DNA of 64,000 bases from Cupriavidus necator. GTDB taxonomy: Bacteria; Pseudomonadota; Gammaproteobacteria; Burkholderiales; Burkholderiaceae. Position 1 is the first letter of the stretch, and every line of letters begins with the position of its first letter. The stretch is from contig NZ_SROX01000014.1 of assembly GCF_013141915.1 (NCBI RefSeq), forward strand, positions 112,096-176,095, given 5' to 3'. Positions 55,160-64,000 of the stretch are shown piece after piece. The notes beneath the pieces are model-generated. The model was given only the letters and a program-made list of their open reading frames with translations, was not told where the DNA came from and did not search any database. Made by a program: the position numbers and the translations under genes.

Positions 55160-55163
<4 letters not shown>
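54384..55163 (-). CDS. pilW: Type IV pilus biogenesis/stability lipoprotein PilW (PilF)
   Basis: A TPR lipoprotein of 259 residues. The signal peptide ends in LSGC with lipidated C18, and several TPR motifs follow (YLEAGQNAVALDEIKQAI, YGWFLCQDGRYGEAVPML). In pilus-bearing species it pilots the secretin PilQ to the outer membrane. It overlaps rlmN by 4 bp (ATGA) and rodZ by 8 bp, so the three are translationally coupled. Confidence 0.9.
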
Positions 55164-56314
<1,151 letters not shown>

Positions 56315-56350
56315 GACGGCAAACTCAGCTTGGTGTCAGTCAGCAGCCGA

Positions 56351-56776
56351 TCAGCGGCTGTAGACGTTCATGCCCGGGAAGAAGAACGACACTTCCACGG
56401 CAGCCGTTTCAGCAGCGTCCGAGCCGTGCACGGCGTTGGCGTCGATGCTGTCGGCGAAATCGGCGCGGATGGTGCCCTTTTCGGCCTTCTTCGGGTCGGT
56501 GGCGCCCATCAGGTCGCGGTTCTTGGCGATGGCGTTCTCGCCTTCCAGCGCCTGGATCATGACCGGGCCCGAAACCATGAAGTCCACCAGGTCCTTGAAG
56601 AACGGACGCTCCTTGTGAACCGCGTAGAACTGCTCGGCTTCGCCGCGCGACAGGTGCACCATCTTGGCAGCAACGATCTTCAGGCCGGCGGCCTCGAAAC
56701 GGGCGTAGATCTGGCCAATCACGTTCTTGGCCACGGCATCCGGCTTGATAATCGACAGGGTGCGTTCGATCGCCAT
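56351..56776 (-). CDS. ndk: Nucleoside diphosphate kinase
   Basis: Transfers gamma-phosphate between nucleotides through phospho-H117 (NAVHGSD). It has 141 residues, full length. The ATG at 56776 follows CGGAG. It is the first gene of the ndk-rlmN-pilW-rodZ-ispG-hisS-yfgM-bamB series, which has only short gaps or overlaps. Confidence 0.97.
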   Translation of the reverse strand: MAIERTLSIIKPDAVAKNVIGQIYARFEAAGLKIVAAKMVHLSRGEAEQFYAVHKERPFFKDLVDFMVSGPVMIQALEGENAIAKNRDLMGATDPKKAEKGTIRADFADSIDANAVHGSDAAETAAVEVSFFFPGMNVYSR

Positions 56777-57148
56777 GAAAAACTCCGAAAAATGAAGGGG
56801 TTACAAATGGATTAAACGTGCAATTCTAGCACGAAGACCATGACGCTTTCGAGGGCCCTGGCTGCTCCGGCACATGTCCGCCCGGCCCTGCCGCCCAGCG
56901 CCCGGCAAATTGCACCAGCCGCACATTACAACCTTGTCATCCCCGGAACGCCGCAGCGCCGCTAACATCCAATGTGAGCGGCGTCGAACCGATTCGAGCC
57001 AGCGCGGAGTGCTTTTTGCATTACACCGCTCTTGCAATTCGGCCTACCCGATGCCACATTGACGATGGTTCCGTCCGGGATCCATACGAAACTTCGCATC
57101 TGGAGTTTCGCAACACCGGCGCCTCACCGTTTTGAGACAGGAGTCACC
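56777..57148. other. Divergent region between ndk and the Bax-inhibitor-1 gene (372 bp)
   Basis: No gene is seen. On the minus strand a TAGAAT hexamer (56828-56823) lies within the dyad CGTGC-N7-GCACG and may be the ndk -10. On the plus strand, TTGACG at 57059-57064 is a possible -35. A 7-bp hairpin CGAAACT/AGTTTCG (57087-57110) lies in the leader of the Bax-inhibitor-1 gene. Confidence 0.4.
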
Positions 57149-57853
57149 ATGGATAACAAGCTGAACACCTACGGTTTCGGCAATAGTGCGTCGACCGTCA
57201 CTGACGTCGTCGTTCGCAACCGGGTCTTGCGCAATACTTACTGGCTGCTGGCCCTCTCGATGATCCCGACCGTGCTCGGCGCATGGATCGGCGTGGCGAC
57301 CGGCTTCAGCTTTATGGCGGGCAGCCCCGGGCTGTCGCTGATCCTGTTCCTTGCGATCGCGTTCGGGTTCTTCTTCGCCATCGAGAAGACCAAGAACAGC
57401 AGCATGGGTGTGGTCCTGCTGCTGGCCTTTACCTTCTTCATGGGCCTGATGCTGTCCCGGCTGACCAGCGCCACCCTGGCGTTCTCGAACGGCCCGGCGC
57501 TGATCATGTACGCGTTTGGCGGCACCGCCGCGGTATTCGGCGCGATGGCCACGATCGCCACCGTCAGCAAGCGCGATTTCTCCGGCCTGGGCAAGTTCCT
57601 GTTCGTCGGCGTAATCCTGCTGATCCTGGCCAGCGTGGCCAATATCTGGCTGCAGTTGCCGGCGCTGATGATCACGGTGTCGGTGATCGCGATCGGCATT
57701 TTCTCGGCCTACATCCTGTTCGACGTGCAGCGCGTGGTGAATGGCGGCGAAACCAACTACATCACTGCCACGCTGGCGATCTACCTGGACGTGTACAACG
57801 TCTTCGCCAACCTGCTGGCCCTGCTGGGGATCTTCGGCGGCAACCGCGAGTGA
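57149..57853 (+). CDS. Bax inhibitor-1 / YccA family membrane protein
   Basis: A 234-residue inner-membrane protein with about seven hydrophobic segments. The C-terminal part (FSAYILFDVQRVVNGGETNYITATLAIYLDVYN) is diagnostic. Bacterial members include calcium-leak-type channels and the FtsH-interacting YccA. The exact role here is unknown. The ATG at 57149 follows AGGAG. Confidence 0.9.
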   Translation: MDNKLNTYGFGNSASTVTDVVVRNRVLRNTYWLLALSMIPTVLGAWIGVATGFSFMAGSPGLSLILFLAIAFGFFFAIEKTKNSSMGVVLLLAFTFFMGLMLSRLTSATLAFSNGPALIMYAFGGTAAVFGAMATIATVSKRDFSGLGKFLFVGVILLILASVANIWLQLPALMITVSVIAIGIFSAYILFDVQRVVNGGETNYITATLAIYLDVYNVFANLLALLGIFGGNRE

Positions 57854-57872
57854 CGGCAAACCCCGCGGCATG

Positions 57873-57905
57873 AAAAAAGCCGGCCAGTTGGCCGGCTTTT
57901 CTTTT
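57873..57905. terminator. Bidirectional terminator between the Bax-inhibitor-1 gene and rlmD
   Basis: A 12-bp stem (AAAAGCCGGCCA at 57875-57886, TGGCCGGCTTTT at 57889-57900) with a 2-nt loop is flanked by A-run and T-run. It serves both convergent genes. Confidence 0.92.
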
Positions 57906-57920
57906 GCGCGCCCGCCGCGA

Positions 57921-59345
57921 TCAGTCGCGGTCGAACACCGCGATCGACTCCACGTGCGAGGTGTGCGGGAACATGTTGACCACGCCGGCGCCGCTCAGGC
58001 GGTAACCCGCCTCATGTACCAGCAGGCCCGCATCGCGCGCCAGCGTGGCGGGGCTGCAAGAGACATAGACGATGCGCCGCGGCAGCACGTCGCTGCCCTG
58101 CTGCGCCAGCTCGCCCAGCGCCTTGCATACCGCCAGCGCACCTTCGCGCGGCGGGTCCACCAGCCAGCGGTCAAAGCGGCCCAGCGCGGCAATGTCTTCG
58201 GCGGTGACTTCAAACAGGTTGCGGCAGGCGAACTCGGTCTTGTCCGCCAGGCCGTTGTAGCCGGCATTGGCCAGCGCCCGCGTGGTCAGCGCCTCGCTGC
58301 CTTCGATGCCCATCACCGCCTTGCCCTGCGTGGCCAGCGGCAGCGTGAAGTTGCCGATGCCGCAGAACAGGTCGAGCAGGCGCTCCTGCGGCTGTGCGTC
58401 CAGCAGGCGCAGCGCACGGCCAATCAGCACGCGGTTGATCTGGTGATTGACCTGGGTGAAGTCGGTCGGCTTGAACGGCATGCGGATGCCGAACTCGGGC
58501 AGCGTGTAGGCCAGTTCGGCATCGGCCGGGTAGAACGGATAGACCGTATCCGGGCCTTTCGGCTGCAGCCAGAACTGGACCCGGTGCGCGTCAGCAAATG
58601 CACGCAGCAAGTCCTTGTCCGCGTCCGTCAGTGGCTCAAGGATACGCAGCACCAGCGCAGTCACCTCCTGGCCGACCGCCAGCTCGATCTGCGGCATACG
58701 GTCACGGATCGAGAGCCCCATCACCAGCTCGCGCAGCGGCACCAGCATCGCCGATACATGGGGCGGCAGGATCTCGCAGCGCGTCATGTCGGCCACGTAG
58801 CTGCTCTTGCGTTCATGGAAGCCGACCAGCACGCCGCCCTTCTTGGCCACGTGGCGCACCGTCAGGCGCGCCCGGTAACGGTAGCCCCAGTCCGGGCCGG
58901 CGATGGGGCGGAACACCACGTCGGGCTTCACCTTTGACAGATGCCACAGGTTGTCTTCCAGCACACGCTGCTTGATGGCCAGCTGCGCACGCGAATCCAG
59001 ATGCTGCATCGAGCACCCGCCACAGACGCCAAAGTGCTGGCAACCGGGTTCCACGCGCATGACGGACGCCTGCCGCACTTCCCCCAGGTGGGCCTGCTCG
59101 TAGCTGGGCTTGCGGCGATAGCTGCGGTAGCTGACGGTCTCGCCGGGGAGCGCGCCCTCGACGAAGATCACCTTGCCTGGGGTACCGTCCTCATTGACCA
59201 GGCGGCCGACGCCGCGCGCTTCCATGTCGAGGCTGTCGATCGTCACCACGGGGTCGTCCGCAGGCGCACCGCCCTGGGCGGCACCACGGCCACGGGGTTG
59301 TTTTGCGACGGGAGCAGCACCTTCGACGGCCGCAGCAACCGGCAT
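57921..59345 (-). CDS. rlmD: 23S rRNA (uracil-1939-C5) methyltransferase RlmD
   Basis: Iron-sulfur rRNA methyltransferase of 474 residues. A TRAM domain (about 33-75) precedes the cluster cysteines C102, C108 and C111 (CQHFGVCGGC), with a fourth further on. The SAM-binding motif DLFCGIGNF and the catalytic loop YVSCSPATLARD are in the C-terminal half. The ATG at 59345 lies about 30 residues before the TRAM domain. Several upstream in-frame ATGs give unlike sequence. Confidence 0.92.
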   Translation of the reverse strand: MPVAAAVEGAAPVAKQPRGRGAAQGGAPADDPVVTIDSLDMEARGVGRLVNEDGTPGKVIFVEGALPGETVSYRSYRRKPSYEQAHLGEVRQASVMRVEPGCQHFGVCGGCSMQHLDSRAQLAIKQRVLEDNLWHLSKVKPDVVFRPIAGPDWGYRYRARLTVRHVAKKGGVLVGFHERKSSYVADMTRCEILPPHVSAMLVPLRELVMGLSIRDRMPQIELAVGQEVTALVLRILEPLTDADKDLLRAFADAHRVQFWLQPKGPDTVYPFYPADAELAYTLPEFGIRMPFKPTDFTQVNHQINRVLIGRALRLLDAQPQERLLDLFCGIGNFTLPLATQGKAVMGIEGSEALTTRALANAGYNGLADKTEFACRNLFEVTAEDIAALGRFDRWLVDPPREGALAVCKALGELAQQGSDVLPRRIVYVSCSPATLARDAGLLVHEAGYRLSGAGVVNMFPHTSHVESIAVFDRD

Positions 59346-59481
59346 GGCCGGCGTTTCTTGTGGGGAGGACACGGCTTGGGACACCAGATGAAAGCTGACG
59401 TATTGTTTTACGAAAGCGCGATTGTATGACAGACCGGGCCCGCTCTGGCGGCGGACATCCGGCCAGCAACGGAGAACAGGC

Positions 59482-60336
59482 ATGGAACTGATTTCCTGGA
59501 ACATCCAGTGGGGCCGCGGCGCCGACGGGCGCGTGGACCTGGCGCGGCAAGTGGCCGTACTGCGTGCCATGGCCGATGCGGACGTGCTGTGCCTGCAGGA
59601 GGTGACGCGCGGCTTTGACGAACTGCGCGGCGAGCCCGGTCCGGACCAGGTGTCCGAGCTGACCGCGCTGCTGCCGGGCTATCACCTGCTCTATGCGCCG
59701 GCCGTCGACCGGCGCGGGCGCACCGGGGCCCTGAAGCAGTTCGGCAACCTGATCGCTACCCGGCTGCCGGTGCGCGAGGTCTTCCGCCACGCGCTGCCCT
59801 GGCCCGCGGATCCCCAGGTGGCGTCCATGCCGCGGGTCGCGCTGGAGGCCACCCTGGAGGCTGGCAGCGCACGGCTGCGCGTAGTCTGCACCCACCTGGA
59901 ATATTATTCGGCGGCTCAGCGCGCGGCGCAGGCGGAAGCGCTGCGCGAATGGCATGCCGAGGCTTGCGGCCACGCGCGCCGCCCAGGCCGCGCAGAGAAG
60001 TGGCCAGGACCGTTCACACCAGAGCCGCGGCCTGCCGAAGCCATCCTGTGCGGCGACTTCAACAGCAAGCCCGAGGACGTCGCCTATCGCCGCATGCTGG
60101 AGCCGTTCGATGACGGCACGCCGGCGTGGCGCGACGCCTGGCTGCACCTGCACCCTGGCCAGCCGCATGCCCCCACCTGCGCGCTGCACGACAAGGAACA
60201 ATGGCCAGAGCCACCGTTTGCCTGCGACTTCATGCTGGTGACCGAGAATCTTGCCGCCCGCGTCCGGCGCTGCGAGGTCAATGCCGATACCGATGCCTCG
60301 GACCACCAGCCGATCGTGTTGTCGCTGGACCTGTAG
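59482..60336 (+). CDS. Endonuclease/exonuclease/phosphatase-family hydrolase
   Basis: A 284-residue metal-dependent phosphoesterase. The conserved stretches are ISWNIQWG (Asn), CLQEV (Glu), CGDFNSKPED (Asp, Asn) and SDHQPI (Asp, His). It has no signal peptide. The substrate could be nucleic acid or a phospholipid-type ester and cannot be told. The ATG at 59482 follows GGAG. It is divergent from rlmD. Confidence 0.88.
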   Translation: MELISWNIQWGRGADGRVDLARQVAVLRAMADADVLCLQEVTRGFDELRGEPGPDQVSELTALLPGYHLLYAPAVDRRGRTGALKQFGNLIATRLPVREVFRHALPWPADPQVASMPRVALEATLEAGSARLRVVCTHLEYYSAAQRAAQAEALREWHAEACGHARRPGRAEKWPGPFTPEPRPAEAILCGDFNSKPEDVAYRRMLEPFDDGTPAWRDAWLHLHPGQPHAPTCALHDKEQWPEPPFACDFMLVTENLAARVRRCEVNADTDASDHQPIVLSLDL

Positions 60337-60363
60337 GCCGCAGCGCGATGCCTGCCGGCGCCC

Positions 60364-61203
60364 TCAGTCTTCGAGGTCTTCGGCCTCGGGTGTAAGACGC
60401 TGCAGCCGGAACGCCTGCAGGTACTCCATCCACTGCTCGCCCGGCAGCTCGGCCAGCGATTCCTGGACGAACTCCATCTCGACATCGAACTCGCCCGGCG
60501 AGAGCCCGCCGCGCATCAGCTGGAAGCGGCAGTACATCAGGTAAGTGTTGACGACGTCGGTCTCGCAGTAGGCGCGGATCTCGTCGAGCTGTCCGGACTG
60601 GTAGGCCTGCCAGACCTTGCTGCCGTCCATCCCCATCTTGCCGGGGAAGCCGCACAGCTTGGCCAGGTCATCGAGTGGCGCGCTGGCGCGCGGCTGGTAC
60701 ATTGCCAGCAGGTCCATCAGGTCCAGGTGCCGCATGTGGTAGCGGCTGATGTAGTTGTTCCACTTGAAGTCGCGGCTGTCGTCGTCGCGGCCCTCGCCCA
60801 TCTCCCAGTAGCGCGGCGCGGTAATGCCGTTGACCAGGCCGCGGTAGTGCAGCACCGGCAGGTCGAAGCCGCCGCCGTTCCACGACACCAGCTGCGGGCT
60901 GTAGCGCGCGATCAGTTCATAGAACTTTTGGATCAGAGTGGCCTCGCCGTCTTCCGGCGTGCCGAGCGAGCCGACATGGAATACCGCCGCGCCATCGCGG
61001 TGCGTGCGCCGCAGCACGCACGAGATGGCGGCGACACGCTGCAGGTAGTGCGGGAGGAAATCGCTGCCAGTCTTTTCCCGGCGGGCGGAGAACGCATGCT
61101 CGGCGACTTCGGCGTCGCTCATCGCATCGGGATGGTCATGCAAACGGCGCAGGCCGGCGACATCGGGAATGGTCTCGATGTCGAATACCAGCACAGGGGT
61201 CAT
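60364..61203 (-). CDS. PolB-like 3'-5' exonuclease
   Basis: A DnaQ-fold exonuclease of 279 residues related to the proofreading domain of B-family polymerases. Acidic motifs are FDIET at residues 8-12, a central HLDLMDLLAMY segment and CETDVVNTY near the C-terminus. It probably acts on DNA ends in repair, as inferred from the family only. Its start overlaps the rpoS stop by 4 bp (ATGA), so it is coupled to the stationary-phase sigma factor. Confidence 0.88.
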   Translation of the reverse strand: MTPVLVFDIETIPDVAGLRRLHDHPDAMSDAEVAEHAFSARREKTGSDFLPHYLQRVAAISCVLRRTHRDGAAVFHVGSLGTPEDGEATLIQKFYELIARYSPQLVSWNGGGFDLPVLHYRGLVNGITAPRYWEMGEGRDDDSRDFKWNNYISRYHMRHLDLMDLLAMYQPRASAPLDDLAKLCGFPGKMGMDGSKVWQAYQSGQLDEIRAYCETDVVNTYLMYCRFQLMRGGLSPGEFDVEMEFVQESLAELPGEQWMEYLQAFRLQRLTPEAEDLED

Positions 61204-62387
61204 AGAACGGCGTCCTTCCTGACACCTTGCGAAGCGAAATGCCGCTTGAGCTTGACCAGCGCCTCCTGCTGGATCTGGCGCACGCGCTCGCGCGTCAGGC
61301 CCATTTCCTCGGCCAGCTCTTCCAGCGTGGCGGGCTCGATATGGTTGAGGCCGAAACGGCGTTCCACCACATAACGATGCTTTTCCGACAGGCGCGCGAG
61401 CCAGAGCTTCATCAGCCCTTCCAGCTCGCGGTGCGCCACCTCCTGGTCGGGGGCGGCATTGTGCTCGTCGGAGAGGAAATCCAGGAGGCTCGAGCCGGGG
61501 TCGAGGTCGAACGGCGTATCGAGCGAGGTGGTATGTTCGTTAAGTGCCAGGACGTCCTGCACTTCGTCCGGCGTCTTGCCCAGCAGGTGGGCGATGTCTT
61601 CCAGGCTGGCATCGCGCCCGTCGGTGCCGCCCTTCTCCAGATGGCGCTTGGCGCGCAGTACCTGGTTCAGTTCGCGGATTACGTGGACCGGAAGGCGGAC
61701 CGTGCGCGCCTGGTTCATGATGGCGCGCTCGATGCTCTGGCGGATCCACCACGTTGCATAGGTAGAGAAACGGAAGCCGCGCGACGGATCGAACTTCTCG
61801 ATCGCGTGCATCAGGCCCAGGTTGCCTTCCTCGATCAGGTCGAGCAGCGGCACGCCGCGATTGAGATAGCCCTTGGCGATGCTGACCACCAGCCGCAGGT
61901 TGCGCTCGATCATGACCTGGCGCGCGGCAAAGTCGCCGTCCTTGGCCAGCGTGGAGAAATGCAGTTCTTCCGGCGCCGACAGCAGCGGCTTGATGCTGAT
62001 GCGGTTCAGGTAATGCTGGACGGTATCGGCGGCCAGCTCGGTATGCAGCACCGTGCGGAAATCGTCATGCTCGGCGGCGGCGCTTTCGGTGCCATTTTCC
62101 GCGCTGTCTTCTTCCTCGTCTTCCGCCTCGTCCTCGTCGTCGTCGCGCAGATGGCGCTCGTTGCGCTCATTGTCGTCGCCGAGCAGGTCGGCCTCGCGCA
62201 GGCCCACCGAAGCGGACGTGGCGATGGGCTCGTCGGTCGCGGGAATCATCTCGGCGGCGAGATCGGGCTCGAAGCCCTCTGCATCGGCGCGTTCATCGGG
62301 ATGCGCCACACCAGCCTTCACTTCCGGCTGCTTGGGACGGCGAGCCCTGCTGACGGTTCCGGAGGAGACAGTTTTCTGGCGTGGCAT
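61200..62387 (-). CDS. rpoS: Stationary-phase sigma factor RpoS
   Basis: A sigma70-family factor of 395 residues. An acidic N-terminal extension (about 1-125, rich in Asp/Glu) precedes region 2 (GNLGLMHAIEKFDPSRGFRF, STYATWWIRQ) and region 4 (LTRERVRQIQQEAL). RpoS directs the general stress response. It lies 6 bp after nlpD, and in relatives its main promoter is inside nlpD. The PolB-like exonuclease is co-translated. Confidence 0.94.
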   Translation of the reverse strand: MPRQKTVSSGTVSRARRPKQPEVKAGVAHPDERADAEGFEPDLAAEMIPATDEPIATSASVGLREADLLGDDNERNERHLRDDDEDEAEDEEEDSAENGTESAAAEHDDFRTVLHTELAADTVQHYLNRISIKPLLSAPEELHFSTLAKDGDFAARQVMIERNLRLVVSIAKGYLNRGVPLLDLIEEGNLGLMHAIEKFDPSRGFRFSTYATWWIRQSIERAIMNQARTVRLPVHVIRELNQVLRAKRHLEKGGTDGRDASLEDIAHLLGKTPDEVQDVLALNEHTTSLDTPFDLDPGSSLLDFLSDEHNAAPDQEVAHRELEGLMKLWLARLSEKHRYVVERRFGLNHIEPATLEELAEEMGLTRERVRQIQQEALVKLKRHFASQGVRKDAVL

Positions 62388-62393
62388 GAACCC

Positions 62394-63266
62394 TCACTGT
62401 GGCGGCAGGTACCGCATCGGATCAACCGGTTTTCCGTTCTTGCGAACTTCGAAGTGAAGCTTCACCCGGTCGGTATCACTGTTGCCCATCTCCGCAATCT
62501 TCTGGCCTTTTCGGACCGTGGATTGCTCAGCGACGAGCACCTTGTCGTTGTGCCCGTAAGCGGTAAGAAATGTCTCGTTGTGTTTGATGATGACAAGATT
62601 CCCGTAGCCGCGCAAGGGGCCTACGTGAATCACCCGACCATCATCGGCGGCCAGCACCGAGTCGCCCTTCTTGCCCGCAATATCGATGCCTTTATTGCCC
62701 TTGTCGTCGAATTTACCGACAATCTGGCCGGTCGCCGGCCACGCCAGCTTCATCGAGCCGTCGGCTACGGGCGCTGATGCCGGCGCGGTCGCAGCGGGCG
62801 CTGCTGCCGGCGCCGAAGCGGCCGCGGCAGGCGTGACCGGCGGCGTCACCGGCGTGGCTGCAGGGTGAGCCTGGTCGATGGGCTGGGCCTGCACCGTGCC
62901 CGGTGCCACTGGCATGGTCGCCACACCCGGCGCAGTGTTGACGTCGGCACCCGGCGGCACGATGCGCAGCAATTGGCCAACCTCGATCTGGTTCACGTTG
63001 GTCAGGTTGTTCCACGCAGCCACATCGCGATACGACTGGCCGTTCTCCAGCGCGATACGGTAAAGGGTATCGCCTCGCTTGACCCGATAGTACCCGGGCG
63101 GCGCCGGTTCCAGCGTCGCCGCCGTGGTACCGGAGGTGGAGGTACGGTCGACGACCGGTGCCGGCATCGGCGAATTGGCGCAGGCGGCCAGCAGGGCCGC
63201 GAGCGACGTCGCCGCAAGAAGTTGTCCGGTGCGTGCGAAATTTTGCGATTTCACGATGTTGTGCAT
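62394..63266 (-). CDS. nlpD: NlpD-like lipoprotein, LysM plus degenerate M23 domain
   Basis: An outer-membrane lipoprotein of 290 residues. The signal peptide ends in LAAC with lipidated C29. A LysM domain (about 58-105, YYRVKRGDTLYRIA) and a Pro/Ala-rich linker precede a C-terminal M23 fold. The zinc ligands are altered: the usual HxGxD has Asn (NKGIDI) and the HxH has Lys (KLHFE). It is therefore probably not a peptidase but an activator of an amidase such as AmiC during cell separation. Confidence 0.92.
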   Translation of the reverse strand: MHNIVKSQNFARTGQLLAATSLAALLAACANSPMPAPVVDRTSTSGTTAATLEPAPPGYYRVKRGDTLYRIALENGQSYRDVAAWNNLTNVNQIEVGQLLRIVPPGADVNTAPGVATMPVAPGTVQAQPIDQAHPAATPVTPPVTPAAAASAPAAAPAATAPASAPVADGSMKLAWPATGQIVGKFDDKGNKGIDIAGKKGDSVLAADDGRVIHVGPLRGYGNLVIIKHNETFLTAYGHNDKVLVAEQSTVRKGQKIAEMGNSDTDRVKLHFEVRKNGKPVDPMRYLPPQ

Positions 63267-63274
63267 AGTTCGAC

Positions 63275-63949
63275 TCAGATGGTGCCCGATTTTAAGGGCA
63301 CAAAGAAAACGGCTTCAAGCGCGGTTCGATGAAAGCGATGACGGTTGCGCCGCTCGATCAGCAGCAGCTGCTGCGTCACGGTCTGGCCGGGCACGCCGGC
63401 CGGCGGCACCACCGCCACCGGGGCGATCAGGCGCCCGCCAATGGCCAGCTGCTCCAGCAGCGCCTCGGGCACCTCCATGCCGGCCGCGGCAAGGATGATG
63501 GCCGAGAACGGCGCCGCCTGCGGCAGGCCCAGCATGCCGTCGCCGTAATGCAGGCGCAGGTTGGGCACGCGCAAGGGGCGCAGGTTCGCCTTGGCCTGCT
63601 CGTGCAGCGGCCGGATGCGCTCGATCGAGAAGACTTCGCGCGCCACCTGGGCCAGCACCGCGGCCTGGTAGCCGCAGCCGGTGCCGATCTCCAGGACGCG
63701 CTCCAGCGGCGCGTCGGCGCCGAGGCCCTCGCGCAGCAGCTCGATCATGCGCGCCACCACCGATGGCTTGGAGATGGTCTGCTGGTGGCCGATCGGCAGC
63801 GCGGCGTCCTCATAGGCCTGCGATGCCAGCCCCGGCTCGACGAACAAATGGCGCGGCACGGTGGCGATGGCCGCCAGCACGCGCTCATCGCGAATGCCGG
63901 CGGCGCGCAGCCGCGCCGCCAGTGCCGCGCGCGCGCGCGCCGAGGCCAT
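63275..63949 (-). CDS. pcm: Protein-L-isoaspartate O-methyltransferase (frame open to the right edge)
   Basis: A repair enzyme that methylates isoaspartyl residues in aged proteins. The SAM-binding motif is VLEIGTGCGYQAAVLA, preceded by GHQQTISKPSVVARM. An ATG at 63949 gives 224 residues, close to the usual size. The same frame continues without a stop to position 64000 (upstream residues Gly/Ala-rich), so a longer N-terminus starting outside the window is possible. It lies 8 bp before nlpD, in the common pcm-nlpD-rpoS order. Confidence 0.9.
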   Translation of the reverse strand: MASARARAALAARLRAAGIRDERVLAAIATVPRHLFVEPGLASQAYEDAALPIGHQQTISKPSVVARMIELLREGLGADAPLERVLEIGTGCGYQAAVLAQVAREVFSIERIRPLHEQAKANLRPLRVPNLRLHYGDGMLGLPQAAPFSAIILAAAGMEVPEALLEQLAIGGRLIAPVAVVPPAGVPGQTVTQQLLLIERRNRHRFHRTALEAVFFVPLKSGTI

Positions 63950-64000
63950 GCCGCCGCCGCCGGCGGTGGCCGCCGAGGCGCGCTGCTCGACCGCGCTGGC

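Noticed and set aside
62394..63266. Active M23 endopeptidase
   Set aside because: Two zinc-ligand positions are replaced (Asn and Lys), so an amidase-activator role like NlpD is more likely.

Overview
The window is a GC-rich, gene-dense stretch of chromosome whose products and gene order look like a betaproteobacterium of the Burkholderiaceae, most probably Cupriavidus or a close relative. This rests on recalled gene neighbourhoods (odhA-odhB-odhL, glnA-ntrB-ntrC, hfq-hflX-hflK-hflC-hisZ-purA, ndk-rlmN-pilW-rodZ-ispG-hisS-yfgM-bamB-der, pcm-nlpD-rpoS), not on a database search. Almost everything is core metabolism or housekeeping. I see no insertion sequence, prophage, CRISPR array, rRNA gene or clear genomic island.

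Layout. 1-1342: 5' part of a cbb3-oxidase-type copper ATPase gene (ccoI) behind an FNR-type promoter. 1446-8350: zapE and the 2-oxoglutarate dehydrogenase operon. 8680-13773: ugpBAECQ glycerol-3-phosphate uptake operon. 13968-14759: HAD phosphatase. 14841-19799: nitrogen control block (glnA, DUF4124 protein, ntrB, ntrC), with a sigma54 promoter and paired NtrC boxes upstream of glnA. 20282-25525: rhodanese, CinA-like protein, EI24 membrane protein, and a three-gene set (beta-propeller, polysaccharide deacetylase, sterol-desaturase-like hydroxylase). 25679-31547: hrpA and argA diverging from one symmetric -10 element, then yggX. 31616-37646: rpiA/tal, a sirtuin, rlmB and rnr. 37717-37803: tRNA-Leu(CAG) behind a near-perfect promoter. 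38179-39290: an Rrf2 regulator and an NAD(P)-binding protein sharing an operator-like dyad. 39319-48502: a phosphoribosyltransferase, purA, hisZ, hflC, hflK, hflX, hfq, der. 48721-56776: bamB to ndk. 57149-63949: Bax-inhibitor-1 protein, rlmD, an EEP hydrolase, a PolB-like exonuclease, rpoS, nlpD, and pcm, whose reading frame runs off the right edge.

How the parts work together. The glnA promoter carries sites for NtrC, which is encoded three genes further on, so the nitrogen block looks self-contained. Convergent gene pairs usually share a symmetric intrinsic terminator. Several genes (hrpA, argA, the HAD gene) start within about 10 nt of a -10 hexamer, which suggests leaderless mRNAs. The most unusual items are the symmetric hrpA/argA promoter, the duplicated Rrf2 operator followed by likely antisense read-through into the phosphoribosyltransferase gene, the glnA control region, and the uncharacterised propeller/deacetylase/hydroxylase set. 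I did not find a convincing wholly new system.
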